A stretch of DNA of 64,000 nt from Dermatemys mawii (GCA_007922305.1 ML677366.1:11841132-11905131), one strand, 5' to 3'; numbered from the stretch's first letter, positions 21,617 to 33,913 are shown. Numbers and translations are program-made. Notes: generated by a model not told the origin, from the sequence alone.

Positions 21617-21770
21617 GACCATGTCTACACTTATAAGTTTACAGCAGCATTGCTGTACCTATACAGCTGTGCCTCTGTAAAAGTGCCTGTGTAGTTGCAT
21701 TATGCCGACAGGGGAGAGCTCTTCCATTGACATAGTAAAACCAGCTCAAGAGACCCTAAAACTCAGATCT
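21617..21770 (+). mobile_element. Truncated Harbinger-like MITE
   Basis: GACCATGTCTACACTT follows directly after TGA, as in complete elements here. It continues through CAGCTGTGCC, GTGTAG and TATGCCGACAGGGGAGAGC. This sequence is familiar to me as a turtle/crocodilian repeat. The right terminus is missing. Confidence 0.5.
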
Positions 21771-22927
21771 TAACTCCCATTGAGACCCCACGTCCTCCAC
21801 AGTAAGCTGCGTTTGTTCCAACACATTCCAAACTCAAGAGAAAATCATATTTCTAAAAGTACTAAAGGGTGGAGGCAAAACAATGGCTGGTATCGCTTCC
21901 AGTTCCTGGCTTCTCACATCTTGTTTGTACAAGACCTAAGAAAGAGACTGGAAAGTCTGTTTCCAGGGGGAGTGAACCAAAGAGATTTCCCTTTACTGTA
22001 CAAGGAGGAGAAAGACAACGCAGCTCTTTGTCTTACTTATATTTTCTTTTTGAAGGTGTCAGCTAAGGTGGTTGTGAAATATCTGGCCTTTGGAGCAAGT
22101 CCCAGCAAGGCCTTCCCTCGGGGGAACATGGTAGAGCTCCTGCCTTCACTTCCTTCCTTCTGTGAGTAGCACAGTTCCCCGTTTAAACATTTTGCCTTAA
22201 GTTATAACAGTTTTTTGACCCTCTTCTTCCTGGCCCAGTTCCCTGATGAAACATGAAGGAACAATGCAGCAGAACTCCCACTCCTCCCTCCCCTCACTAC
22301 ATATTAACTGTTGGGGATAAGTTTTTAAGTCACAGTCATGGTTACTGAACTTAGTGCAGCCTGGTGATGTCTGCAAACCTAGCACACATGGGGCTGCTCA
22401 GTGCCAGTTATCATGGTGTGTCTGACTTAAGACAGGGTTGGCAAAGCACCTTCTTCCCACTTTGCTGAACTGCCACTTACCATTCCCCTTTTTCATCATC
22501 ATGCTGTAAATGGCCTTCCTGCATGTCTGACTTGAATACCTTTAAGGCCCCTAGGATTGGATGGTCGGTCACCCTGTACGTCACGGAAAAAGGAATTTCC
22601 CCAGACAGGCAGTACATTCTCAGAAGTGACCTTAGAGCTTCATGCCATGAGGGATTAATGAGCTCTGAGCTTTTGCTCTGAGATCCCTTGAGCTCCCACT
22701 TCAGGCGAGGGTGGAGCGGTGTACAGTTCTTAACACCTATTTGGTCTTGAACCTGTCTACGGCACTCCTAGGTTATAGTAATGGGCACTGAACTAGGGAC
22801 CCACCCCCTAGCCCTTTGTCCTGCAAGGGATCTCATTGACTCCTTAACTGTTTCAACCTAAGGGAGTTTGGGTTGGGATACTCTGCCCCACCCCCCCAGT
22901 TAAACCAATAGAAGAGTGAGTAAGAAT
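21771..22927. other. Interval without recognised gene
   Basis: A polypyrimidine-AG followed by an open stretch occurs near 22,055-22,130, but no convincing donor or domain is present. Nothing else is recognised. Confidence 0.4.
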
Positions 22928-23024
22928 AGATGGATGATTTAGTTGGGGTTGGTCCTGCTTTGAGCAGGGGGTTGGACTAGATGACCTCCTAAGGTCCCTT
23001 CCAGCCCTGATATTCTATGATTCT
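22928..23024 (+). mobile_element. CR1 3' tail
   Basis: GATGATTTAGTTGGG, GGACTAGATGACCTCCT, CCCTTCCAGCCCTGATATTC and TATGATTCT. This is the canonical CR1 3' UTR and octamer-like tail. It is a 5'-truncated insertion of about 95 bp, the same subfamily as the copy at 60,820. Confidence 0.9.
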
Positions 23025-23105
23025 AAGAGGACTTGGGTTCAGGGTGGAATTTGGAAGGCTTCCCTCTGAAGTCCTCCCTGATCAGTCTGCCAGAGGCATG
23101 GGATT

Positions 23106-23120
23106 TTCTGTGTGTGGAAT
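23106..23120 (+). repeat. Left target-site duplication (15 bp)
   Basis: TTCTGTGTGTGGAAT, identical to 23,207-23,221. Confidence 0.95.
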
Positions 23121-23206
23121 CCGACGAAGTGGGTATTAGCCCACGAAAGCTCATGCTCTGAAAAAATTTCAGTTAGTCTTTAAGGTGCCACAGGACTCTT
23201 TGTCAC
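23121..23206 (+). mobile_element. Short Penelope-like retro-insertion beginning with a hammerhead-like core
   Basis: Eighty-six bp flanked by a perfect 15-bp duplication. It starts CCGACGA, followed by a 5-bp helix GTGGG/CCCAC with a loop (one extra A precedes the helix), GAAA, and a small hairpin GC-TCAT-GC followed by TC. This is the order of a hammerhead ribozyme: CUGANGA, helix II, GAAA, helix III, UH. Helix I pairing is not evident. The 3' part, TTAGTCTTTAAGGTGCCACA, is shared with 10,797-10,886. Hammerhead motifs are known in Penelope-like elements; the assignment here is inferred. Confidence 0.6.
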
Positions 23207-23221
23207 TTCTGTGTGTGGAAT
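23207..23221 (+). repeat. Right target-site duplication (15 bp)
   Basis: TTCTGTGTGTGGAAT, identical to 23,106-23,120. Length fits target-primed reverse transcription. Confidence 0.95.
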
Positions 23222-24052
23222 GATGCCTTGGGCCATCCCAGGGACGGTGATTAGGGCAGGGACTGTCTACTCCTCTCTTTGTGCCTGGCACAATGGAACT
23301 CTGTTCTTGCTTGATCTGTATCCACTGCCATAACAGACATGACCCATCATGAGGCTAAGCCTGTCAAGGATTAAATGCTGTAGCTAAGAGCAAGCACGGT
23401 GCCACCAGCCCCTCCCTGCTCACAACACCCTGGCAGCACTGTTCCAGTGGAACTGCTCTACCAGGGACTATCCGTGGCTGCAGTTGTCATGGGGAAACAC
23501 CCTTAAAAAGGAAACTCCTATCATGGAGTGGGGTCCGGAGTTACCTTTCGAAGGCTGGAGGGAGGATGCTGCGCATTCACCTGGCCCCACCCAATGCAGG
23601 CCATCATTCCCTGTCTCCACCCTCGGAACAGATCCCAGGGCCACGAAGACCCCACCATGAGATCACAGACTGTGGGGATGGCTCTGCAGAGGAAGCTTGC
23701 ACCCACCCCGTCCCGCCATTTCCATGAAGGAGGGATGAGATCCACATGCAGACAGCACCCTCACTATGTGGACTGTGGGAGTGGGGAGGGCGTGGCATGG
23801 CCTTGATTTGGCTCTTAAATGGTGCCATATTTACTGTATTATATGTTGACTCATAAAATATTTCCTTTACTTGTGTTAAGTAATTTTCCAAGAATATAAG
23901 TGGTCAGTAGTTCGTGGGGATTGCAGGGTGGTGACATGCTATTGTTATAGGGCTGAACCCTATATCTTACTGTGTTCTCAGCAGTTTATTCTTACTTACT
24001 CAGTAATCAGTGTGAGCGTATTTGTATCTGTTCCCCGCTCTTGGGCCCTTTT
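23222..24052. other. Interval without recognised gene
   Basis: Overlapping frames on both strands at 23,521-23,891 show no domain and no splice sites that pair. No repeat is recognised. Confidence 0.4.
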
Positions 24053-24086
24053 CAGAAAGAGAGAGAGAGAGAGAGAGTGAGAGAGG
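24053..24086. repeat. (GA)n microsatellite
   Basis: A mostly perfect purine-only dinucleotide tract interrupted by GTGA. Confidence 0.85.
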
Positions 24087-24157
24087 ACACACAGTACTAG
24101 GATTGCCAAGTGCTGTAGGGGAGGGAATGTTGGATAGTGGACAGGGAAAGGAACAAA

Positions 24158-24240
24158 GGCCTAGATCCTCAAAGGTAGTTAGGCACCTAATTCCTATTGA
24201 AATCAATGGAGATGCCTAAATCACTTTGTGAATCTGGGCC
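24158..24240. mobile_element. Short palindromic MITE (83 bp)
   Basis: Left GGCCTAGATCCTCAAAGG and the complement of the right, GGCCCAGATTCACAAAG, with AGGCACCTAA mirrored inside and an ATTGAAATCAATGG centre. Same family as 21,440-21,513. Confidence 0.7.
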
Positions 24241-24703
24241 TATGATCCAGGGCACTGTTTGCATTGAAATCCTGTACTCACTGTTTGGGCTGTATTATTT
24301 GTCCTATGGTCCCAGACAAACACCGAGGGCAGATTTATCCCTACTCTGGAGCAGGCACAGCACAGGGGCAGAGGGAAGGTCACTGGTGCCTCCCATATTC
24401 AAGGGCTTGAGGAGCCTGAGGTGGCCCCAAGTGCTTGCTGGGGCCCTAAATCACACCTCTGCTTCTCTGGCCCCTATGAGACTTTACAAAGCTGTAGAAA
24501 ATCTGACCAGGCCACACTTCCTCTTGCTCCTCAACTTCCTCCCTTTTTTCCCCTGGCCCACACTTTGCCCCCATCCCTGCCGCATGTTCCCCAAGAGCAG
24601 TTTATAGCAGGCCTACTTCCCCTTTGCACAGAGGTGCTTTAGGCTATGATGAATTGGACCCAGGATGTTCATTATTAATTGTTTCAATCATAATCAATTA
24701 AAG

Positions 24704-24722
24704 GTGTGTGTTTGTGTGTGTC
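24704..24722. repeat. (GT)n microsatellite
   Basis: Short GT run interrupted by TTT. Confidence 0.8.
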
Positions 24723-24734
24723 CATTCTATGCAG

Positions 24735-24802
<68 letters not shown>
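24735..24802. repeat. (TATC)17 microsatellite
   Basis: Seventeen uninterrupted TATC units, 68 bp. The purity suggests it is length-polymorphic. Confidence 0.97.
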
Positions 24803-25589
24803 ATCCTCATTCCCATTCGTAACACTTTCCTTTGGGGATTTCTATGCTCAGTACACTGAACAGTTATCACATTATGTTTTTTTCCTCAATGCTCTAATTT
24901 ATCTCCATGGCTTGCTATTAATTAGGAGGCACATCCCGCCCCCATCTCGCTGTCCACACAGCATGGCAACCTAGGGCAGGAAGATAATGAGCCCTCAGTA
25001 TTCTTGATTTACATGTTTACACATTAGCTCTTTGCAGGCATAGTGGCTCCTTTATTATGTTATTAAACACAAAAGGAGGTGTTAGAAGTAACACAGGCAT
25101 TAGCGATGCTGAGACAGACAGGGCTGTCTCATCTCAGAGCTAAGAGATGTTCTGGTCACAGTCAGTATTTGTGGGTAGGAAATAAGAGGAGTTTGGGGGA
25201 AAGGGACTGACAGTTACATTAGCAGAGTTCAAGGAGTTAGTTTCCCCAAATGTCTCTAGTCTTGCTATCCAGATTTTACGATGGGAAAAGCAGAAATTTG
25301 CTGCAGCTCTATCCCATGGTAGGCAGCCCTTATTGCTGAGATGCATTCTCCCTGTGGTATATGCTGCTGAGGTTATGCCCCGTGTGTTTGGGTTTCCAAA
25401 GCTTTTGCTATCTTCAGTTGAGTTGTAAGTGATCAGCACGTCTGTGGGCTAAATTCAGCACCTGTGAAAATGGAGGCGAATTCACTGAGTTCATGGAATG
25501 CCACAAGGATGTTTTTTTTGATCCACTTACTTGTGACAACTAGGAAGTTGCCATCTTTTCATTTTTTAGTCTTACTTTAAAATTATTTA

Positions 25590-25860
25590 TTTAGTTTCCT
25601 GGGGTTTTGTTGTTTTCATTCAAATTCACGTCATGTGCAACTGGTTAAAAAAAAAGGTGGGGGGTGCAGAAATTTCAGTTTTAGTTGGAAATTTGACTCC
25701 TTTCTTAATGTCTGAAAATTCAACATTTCAAAATGGAATAATTTTGATCTGCCGAAAAAAGGGGGAGAATATTTGTGATAACATTGTTGTGATAACATTG
25801 TTGGGACACTTTCTAGTTTAATTTTTCAAAACTCCAAGACACCAAAAGTTTCAACCAGCA
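25590..25860 (+). repeat. AT-rich dispersed repeat, second copy
   Basis: GAAATTTCAG, GTTGGAAATTTGAC, CAACATTTCAAAATGG and AGTTTCAACCAGC words like those at 21,080-21,380. A 14-bp word, TGTGATAACATTGT, is tandemly repeated near 25,774-25,801. Confidence 0.45.
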
Positions 25861-25984
25861 ATACATTGGCGGTAGAGCCTGTTTCATATCATTGGTTGGA
25901 ACAGAAATCATGGGACATATGTGATTCATACAAATTGTGGAACTCAGTCAGACAGATTAATACTATATTTTCAATACTAAACAG

Positions 25985-26105
25985 TATTGCACATATCTAG
26001 CACCCTACATCTGTGGATTCCTAAGTGGTTTACAAATATTAATCAGTTAGCCTTATGATGCACCCACCAGGTTATTATCCCTACTTTACAGGCTGTAATC
26101 TTGTG
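25985..26105 (-). mobile_element. MIR-like SINE 3' part
   Basis: The antisense shows the MIR/CORE pattern: a CTTTACAG end to a GGGATAATAACC block and TAAACCACTTAGGAATCC. No tRNA-like head is visible. Confidence 0.5.
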
Positions 26106-29100
26106 ATATCAGTTCAATAGATTTTAGCATCATCACCTTAGAAGCTGGACTGTAACTGAGTGTCCACCTCACACTGAACTAGACTTGAAATGGAGCCACT
26201 GGAGGGATCCATACTTCTGGGGGTGGGCAGTGATGTAGACAAAGCAATGAGTTGGAAAGACAATTTTGAAAGAGCTCTGTGCTGCTCTCTCTCTCACCAA
26301 CAGAAGTCAGTCCAATAAAAGATATTACCTCACTCACCTTGCCTCTCTAATTCTGGGGATGTTTTATTCAGATGGACTAAAGGGGAGTGAGTGGAATTTC
26401 CAAAAGACCAGAAGGAAGAGGTTGCAGTCATTAAGGTGGGAGATGTCTGAAGTATGGGACATGTTCCTAACCTCACCTACACCAGGTTTAGGCTGGAACT
26501 CAACTGACTCTCATGACATTATTCCTGATTTGCAGAGGGGTAAACAAAACCAGAATCAGCTCTGTCACATAATGTGTGCCATGCAGTTTATGTATACGGT
26601 CTGGGCCAAATTCTGTCCTTCGATGCATGCATGGAACTGCTTTGAAGTTGGTAGGAGCTCCACACTCACTATTGAGGGCAGAATTAGATTGTGTGCTGTA
26701 CAAGGAAATATAAACTTTTTACAGTCTGGACTCTGCAACATTTATTGCCAGAAAAAATCAGGTTGTGAGTGAGCATTCCCTTAGGAACACAGGATATACT
26801 GTTTATGGCCTCTAGGTGTCACTGCTGACCTACATTTGGGGGAGCCAGTATCTAACTGTTCCTATGGCAACTAGTTTATTGATGAAGGCAGAGGCTTTAT
26901 TTTTATTTTTCCCCTTCTTTCATGAGTCAGTGAATGTCTGCTCCCTGCAACCAGAACTGTTGATATATAGCTGTCAAAGAGAGAGAGTGAGCGAGCAAAT
27001 CACCCAGACATGATCACACCGTGTGCTAGGAAATAAGAAACTTCGAACACCAGTGGCAAGCACCACCATTACATGACAAGTGCGACTGCTGAGTATTCAG
27101 AGTAGCCTAACTAGTGTGTTTCCAGGAGGAAAAGGGATGCAAATCCCATTGATGTTCTGCATGGATATCAGGTATTGTGTGGAGCAAGAGGAGGAGGTGG
27201 AGGGCGCCAGGGTTATTTTGGTATCTGGTGTGATAATCTAAAATATTCTGAACCTGATTCTCCTAGCGACAAGGGTGGACTGGAGATCAGGATTGATCAG
27301 TTCAAATGGAGAAGTAGCTCTTAAAGCAAACAGAGACAGAAGCCTAGATTCTGATCTCATAATTGCTATAAACTGGAAAATATTAGGAGATCATTAGGGA
27401 CATTCGAGGGATGCTGAATTATGCACACAATCTTCCTCACCCACTCTCAGATGTATTTGCTGCATTGTTGATCAGACAGTAAATATCTCAGATTCCTCAG
27501 GCCTCGGTTTCTTTTTATTAGCTACACTACAGCGTACTTTATGCTTAATTAAAAGCAGAGGCGTCTTTTCCCCTCGCAATACAGGTGCATAACTCCCATG
27601 TTCCAAGATCATCAGAGACTGGAGGAGCCCTATTGCTGTCTCAACGCTGACTTTTATTTCTTCTTAATTGCCAGTAGGAAATTTTGCCAGTACGGCACTT
27701 GGGGTTAAATTAATTAGAAGCTGCTGTGGAGGCAGCACGCTCAGTGCTAAAGTAAGGGGTGCTGGTGGAGAGGGAGGCCCTCCTCTCAGTACAGACTAAG
27801 GGACTACTCTCACGAGTAAGGGCTGGCCGGATCAGGCCCATAGGTAGATACCTATAGGCATTTTCCTTTCTAAACTTAACTAAGGCATTTGCCACCAAGA
27901 GGGTGCTGTAATATGAATAAATTATACACATCCACACCATATAGCCTAAGGTGATATTCGCATGATATCTTGTGGAGCCATGTAGTAAACTGCAGAGATA
28001 CCCGATAACATTCCATTAATCATCTACCTTGGACAAACCTTACCTGCACTCTGCCCACTAATCTACCTCTTCCAGATTTACTGTAATATTCCACTCCTTT
28101 GCACAGCCCCCAGTTCTTTTCTCAATCACCCTGCCAGAAAGATGTTTCCTTCTTCTCCCCTCCAAATGGAGAATGAACCCCGTCTCCAGGTAGCAGTGCT
28201 GAGCCGCCGCAGGGGCAAAATTCAGTTCTGCACCAGTACCTGACTGTACATAAACAGGTCATGACCTCAAAGTCTGCCGTCTCCCATCCTTGCTGGGCTA
28301 AAAACTGGAGCTCCCCACTCCCCACCCGCACTGGCCGCCCCCTCTCCCGACATTATTATGTATAGAAAAGCTATTTTAGGTCATTTTTAGATGTTTTCAA
28401 AATGTGCTCTATATTCCCCCTCTCTCTGAGTCCAGCAGAGTGGAACTCATGGTAAATCAGGCACCTGGTTTTGAAAGCAGGGGGATAAAAAATAATCCCA
28501 ATACACATTTCCATGGGGCTATACAAGGGATTTAAGGAATAGGCTGCATTTGTCGGATGGCTTGGGAGGGCCAGTATTTCAAATCGAATAAATCTCAGAA
28601 GAACAGCTGACCTCCTAAGATTTCCACCATGCTGGCTGAAGTCTTGCCAGAACAAGTTGACCGCAGTGAAATTCCAAACCCCAGAGGTGCTCAGGGCTCA
28701 GCCCAAAACTCAAAGCCCAAATCATCACCTAAACATAATCCAAATCCATCATTCAGATGAGCCTTGTCCTGATTAGAGACCAACAGAGGGAGATATTTGA
28801 CTGACTGATATAGTTAACACAGTGATTATCAGGAGATAAATACATCGTATAGTCAGACTGTCTCTCTATTTGGAGATGCTTTTATCTCTCTCTGGACACT
28901 GCTCAGCCATGTCACCTGCTTATCAATTAAGGAAGAGAAGATTCATGGTCTGATAAACTCTGCAAGTGCCTCCTGAGTTCTAACTGACAGAAGTGATCCA
29001 CAATTATTGTATTAATAACTCTACAACATGTCCACTGATGTTATCACATCCTGTCTGCCCCCTTCATTAATCTTCCCCCCACCCGCCACCACTGAAATTT

Positions 29101-30203
29101 TCCACTGTGACAAGCGTAGCGTCGAGATTTTCACTGACATGAAAAAATGCCTGCCTTGTTAATAGTGTAAACGGACTAGGAGCTTTGCCTTCAGACTTAA
29201 TTCAGGAGTGCTGTAGGCATGAGTGGGTTACAAAAGCTCTTTCTCAAGATAAAAGACAGCTCCCTGCCAGAAGCAACTCAAACATCTTTATGACATCCCA
29301 GCACAAAAAAACAATTGAAAAGGATCGTCATAAAGGGAACTGTGTCAGTTGTGAACTTTACTGAATTGAGCCTAATGCAAAATTCATGCTGAGGTGTCAA
29401 CAACGAAAGGCAGTTTATTAATTCAACTTATCTAGAGCTGGGAGGCAGTAGTCATGGTACATTACCAGCATATGAATATTCCTCAGGCTCATTTAGGTTT
29501 CCACGCAGGCTCCCTCTGCTAGGTTACACAAAGGGGCTCAGAGAGGTCTTTTGACCGGTAGAGCAGCGTTCTCTCTTTTTCTCCTCCATGCACCTCTTCA
29601 TATTTGTTACCCGGTGAGTGCAGAAGGGCTAAGTAAAGCATGAGATCTCTGCTGCCTGACCGATCAGAATACAACACCAAGATAACCGTGTGTCACCCTT
29701 TTTTATTCCAGTCGGGCATTAGGAAGCATTCTATTCCTCCATTATGTTTTGTACATTCTCAGGCTAACTTTCCTTACTGTAGAAGGACACAGGGAATTTA
29801 AAAGACTCCTTTTTGATGTGATCTCATCTTTACCTAGGGACTTTGTCCCCTGAAAGTTCCCAGACTGCTGTCCAGATTTTAAGAATAGAGGAATCATCGA
29901 AATGAACTCCTGTGCCTACATAAATCACCAATGTACCTACAGAAAGCCCATTTGGTTCTGCAGAGGGAGAGTTGTGAGTGTAGCAAGTTTTCCTCAGAGA
30001 AAATCACACACCTCCTGAAGAGTTTGTGTGTTTGAGGGAATAAAGCTTTTCTAAAGAAGAAGAAATTGGAATGACTTGAATTAAAAGTGGTGCAGGAACA
30101 TAATCTGTCCCCATTGTTCCTCTGTGCAGAAGACAGATATTGGACAAGACTGACAGTTATAGCTATGTAAATCGATCACAGCAACCTAAGGATTTGTCAG
30201 ATT
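26106..30203. other. Repeat-poor interval
   Basis: About 4 kb in which I recognise no transposon and no exon. AT-rich blocks such as 27,480-27,720 and 28,800-29,400 contain TTAATTA, ATCAATTAAGG and ATTAATAA words. They could be conserved non-coding elements. A 168-codon frame at 26,266-26,772 has no domain or splice support. Confidence 0.4.
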
Positions 30204-30281
30204 CAATGGGTTGGATCCTGCCCCTTTGAAGTCAATGAGAGTTTTGCTATTGACTTCAGTTGGGCCAGGATTTCACCCAAT
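30204..30281. mobile_element. Short palindromic MITE (GAAGTCAATG family)
   Basis: Left CAATGGGTTGGATCCTGCCC and the complement of the right, ATTGGGTGAAATCCTGGCCC, with TGAAGTCAAT mirrored inside. It makes one near-perfect hairpin of about 78 bp. I remember this sequence from bird and reptile genomes. Confidence 0.7.
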
Positions 30282-30974
30282 GTGTAGGGAAGGCGGGAAG
30301 GACCTGGTTGATCAATATTATATAGTAGATCAAAGGTCAAATTGTGTCTGATGTAAGTAGACTCCACTCTACTGAAGATGATGGATTTTTGCTTAGCTTA
30401 AGGTCAGACTGAATTTGTCCATAAATGAATGAAAATGGGAGAGGAGACGAAGAACCTAGAGAAATATGATAGGGAGGTGCTCTAGACGATTGAGTGGTTG
30501 GGAAGTCGGATGCAGCAAGGTGGTATCTATAACATTGAGATACGGAGAGTGAATCAACTTACTAAGGCTTGAAGAGTCTTTTGAAAAGGAAGCAATATTT
30601 CAGCTCTTCAAGATCAAAGTGGAGAGGATCCTCACAGACAACCCGAGCCCTATGGAGATAGCATCCTGGTGCAGATCTTTTTGGTAGAAGACTTGAACAT
30701 GCATTTTAAAAACCTTTTCATGTTGAACATTTTTGTCACATTTATGGATGTTGCCCAGAGTGGCTTTTATCAGCTATTTGGCTTGGAACTGAAGGGTTGC
30801 AGCTAAACGGTTATAAAAAGTGACATACAAATGCTGTAGAGATTTAGGTGGCCAAAATTGTCTTAATTTACATCCATGTAATCCCATGGATTTTAATGAA
30901 GTTGCATGAATATCACTGATGGCAAAATTTTGTCTGGTGTTTTAAGGAGAATAGAAGGGAATGTGTTGAGTGAT

Positions 30975-31185
30975 TATGGAAAGGGACTGGGAGTCAAGAC
31001 TGGTGGGCATCCACTTTGCTACTGACTCTTTGCATGACTTTGGCTACATCACTTAATCTCTGTGAGTCTCAGTTTACCCATTGGTGCTTACTCATACTTA
31101 CTAGCTCACAGGGGTACCATGAGAATTAATTAATGATTGCAAAGCTCCTTGGGTATGGTATATATGTAAAGCATTCATAATAACC
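30975..31185 (+). mobile_element. MIR-like SINE
   Basis: CTACTGACTCTTTGCATGAC, CATCACTTAATCTCTGTGAG and CTCAGTTTACCCATTGG, then GGTACCATGAGAATTAATTAATG and a GTAAAGCATTCAT end follow the MIR consensus order. Confidence 0.75.
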
Positions 31186-31341
31186 GGTAAGAACAAGGGA
31201 AAATTTGCAAACAAGTCATTGTGTGAAACATAAAATACCACTAAATTACTTAACTCAGCTCCACTCAATGAAAACACTGAGAGATAGGGGAAATTCTGTC
31301 CTGTTACAGAAAGCAAAAGAAAAAAAAGTCTTCTTTGGCCC

Positions 31342-31450
31342 CAATCCTGCAAAGACTTACTCATATGCTTAATGTTACACACTGAGAGATGGCTCATGGA
31401 CTGCAACGGGACGCCTCACAGTACATAATGCATAAGGTTTTGCAGGATAG
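31342..31450. mobile_element. Palindromic MITE, ATCCTGCAAA family
   Basis: Left CCAATCCTGCAAAGACTTAC and the complement of the right, CTATCCTGCAAAACCTTATG. The arms are separated by a diverged centre. Resembles the element at 3,775 in layout. Confidence 0.6.
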
Positions 31451-32146
31451 AGACCATTGATTGTAAGTGCTGAGGGGCAGATACTCTGTCTTTAAATGTG
31501 TTTGAACAGCACATGATGCAATGAGGGCCTGATACTGATTGAGGCCTCAAGGGTGCAATGGTGATCTGTTGTCATCTTCGTCTCATTGGTGCTGACATTA
31601 GAATCCAAAGTGATCAAATTAAACTCACATGTCTGGTTCTCTCAGCCACTCCATCAATAGTATGGAGTGAGATACAATTGGTCAGATCCCCAAAACTGAC
31701 CATTTGTCAACCTGTGTAGCCCAAGCTAGAATGCTGCAAAGGTGACTTACTGCCCTTCTTCATGGTCCCTGATCTTCGGGACGCTGAGCCTCAAAGACTG
31801 AGAGAATAGGGCAACTTCAGGATGCTCTATGTTTTACAGCATCATAAAGCTGGGGATCACTAAAGTGCCAGGGTAGACCCCCTTTTCCTCAGCCACACCC
31901 CCTCTGCTGGGTGTGAGATGCTTTCAAGGGGCCTGAAATGAGTCCACAAACCCAGTTTTCCACCACTGGAGGATTTCTCTGCACTAAAGGAATTCTCAGC
32001 AGTTCATTTAAGTCTGCTTTGCACCATCAGAGCAGCACAAAGCCAGTTTAACAGGACTGAGGAGATGGCTCATTGTTATATTGTTTTCCTTTCTCACGCT
32101 GTTGAATAGTTTTAATTACATTTATGTAGATGTCTGTTTTCATCTA

Positions 32147-32163
32147 CCACTAGATGGCAGTAG
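32147..32163 (+). promoter_or_regulatory. CTCF-like site
   Basis: CCACTAGATGGCAGTAG, an essentially canonical CTCF core on the plus strand, inside an otherwise repeat-free stretch. Confidence 0.6.
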
Positions 32164-33913
32164 CTGCTAAAGCATCAGTCATATTGGTATCTGGTTGTTT
32201 ACTATGGTTCAGTTCAATTGCAGATTTGCCCAAACTGATTAGCTGGCATTTAGGTTCATTTGACTGATAGACATCAAGCTGCTCCAAAGGCTGGCTTTGA
32301 CTTAAGAGTTCAAACTTCGTCCCTCAGAGATCTCCCCAAATTATCTCTTTCTAAGTGACCAAACTGGGACAGGAGAGACTACAGTCCCCCAACATCTGAT
32401 AGATCTTCTACCCCTCTCCACTCTCTGTACCTGAAAATGGCTTTCTTTGGTGGCAGTTCTTCCCACATGAAAGCATGCTATAGCCAACACATTAAAATCT
32501 GTGTGCTAAATTCAACCTAACGTACATGGGAACTTACTAGAAGCTGTCCCTGCTTACCCCACTTACAAATTTGTCCCCTTCTTGCAATTGTGTCCATCAT
32601 ATGAATTCAGTAGATTTAAGATGTAGTGGTCATTGCAGCTGGGGAAGTCTCCTTTGACTGAAATGCAACTATCATATTGCCAAAGGAAAGGATCTCTTGG
32701 AGGTAGAATGGTCTATTGGCTGTAGCATTGAAGGAGAAACCATGCCTTCTTTTTTCCTTCACTGACCATAATTTGGGAGCCACAGCTCAGAAAACACAAG
32801 CTAGCTCACTGACTTCAAATTACATTATTATCTCCGACCCCCTCAGGAGTAAACTCCAGTGGAATCTGAAATGAAACCAGGACATGAATCCTGAAGAAGT
32901 TTCTCTATCACTAAAAATACCAATATTTGCCTTTCTTAAAGGAAGATTTGTAAATTGCCTCTATTGCACAGGAAACTGGCTTAGTTCTTTTGGCATTTTA
33001 AGGAGCACATCAGAAGCTACTGGGTTCAGAAGAGTCACTAAGGGCTGAAAGCAGCAGCCACCTGCAGCAGCAATATCTCCAAACCCTCCAAGTGAACATA
33101 TGGGACATACTTTTGCTACAGTCTCTCCAGAGGACCATCAAGAAATGACTATGAGATGAGGCATCCTACACTATTATACTCATGATCTGATATTGCAACA
33201 TTAGATCTCAAAGTTACATGTGTATGTGCAGCTCAGTTGCTATTCGTGCTTGTAATACTTCTCCTGTCTTTGCTATAAAATACTCCCTTCAAAAGAGAAA
33301 AGAGATCAGGATGAATGTGATTTGTGGTGCAGCACTGTGGGGAGTGGATGTCTCAGGCAATCACTGTTGGAATATTGGATGTACTAGCCATGCAAAGACT
33401 TCATGATCCTTATTCTCCTCTCATTTTAATGTAAATCAGGAGAAACTCTACAGAAATCACTAGAGCTAAACTGGTATAGAACTGGACTCAGAGAAGAATC
33501 AGGCCTCTTTTGTCTGTGATCAAGTTGGAAATATCCAGGATCCTTTGAATTGCTGTTGGTAGTCTATGTGAAAAGGGTTGGGGCTCCCATCTAGTTTCTG
33601 CTGGTCAGTTTCTATTTCCCAAAAATATGTCATTTGAATTTGCACCATTGACATTTCTCAGCTAATAGGTCAAGGATCAACTGGACACAGAGGCCAAACT
33701 CTGTTCTCATCCTGGAACTGATTTCTTTATACTGGGGTCTCTTCAGGACAACTTATGTATGCCCCAGATCAGGACAGCGAGAGTATTAGTCTTTGACCCC
33801 ATTTGTTATCCAACACTTTTCACCATTAGTCCTTACTTATGCAAGTTGTTCCATTTAAATCAATAAGACTCCTTGTATCAGAGCTAGTCAAATGAGTGAG
33901 GGTTTTTGTAGTC

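Larger units (their letters stand above)
31182..33913. other. Mostly unassigned interval
   Basis: Apart from the palindromic MITE (31,342-31,450) and the CTCF-like site (32,147), I recognise nothing. The right part has MITE-remnant words such as TCAGGAGAAACTCTACAG near 33,437. Confidence 0.4.

Noticed and set aside
26812..26832. CCTCTAGGTGTCACTG as a further CTCF site
   Set aside because: One mismatch falls in the most constrained part of the core (GTGTC in place of GTGGC).
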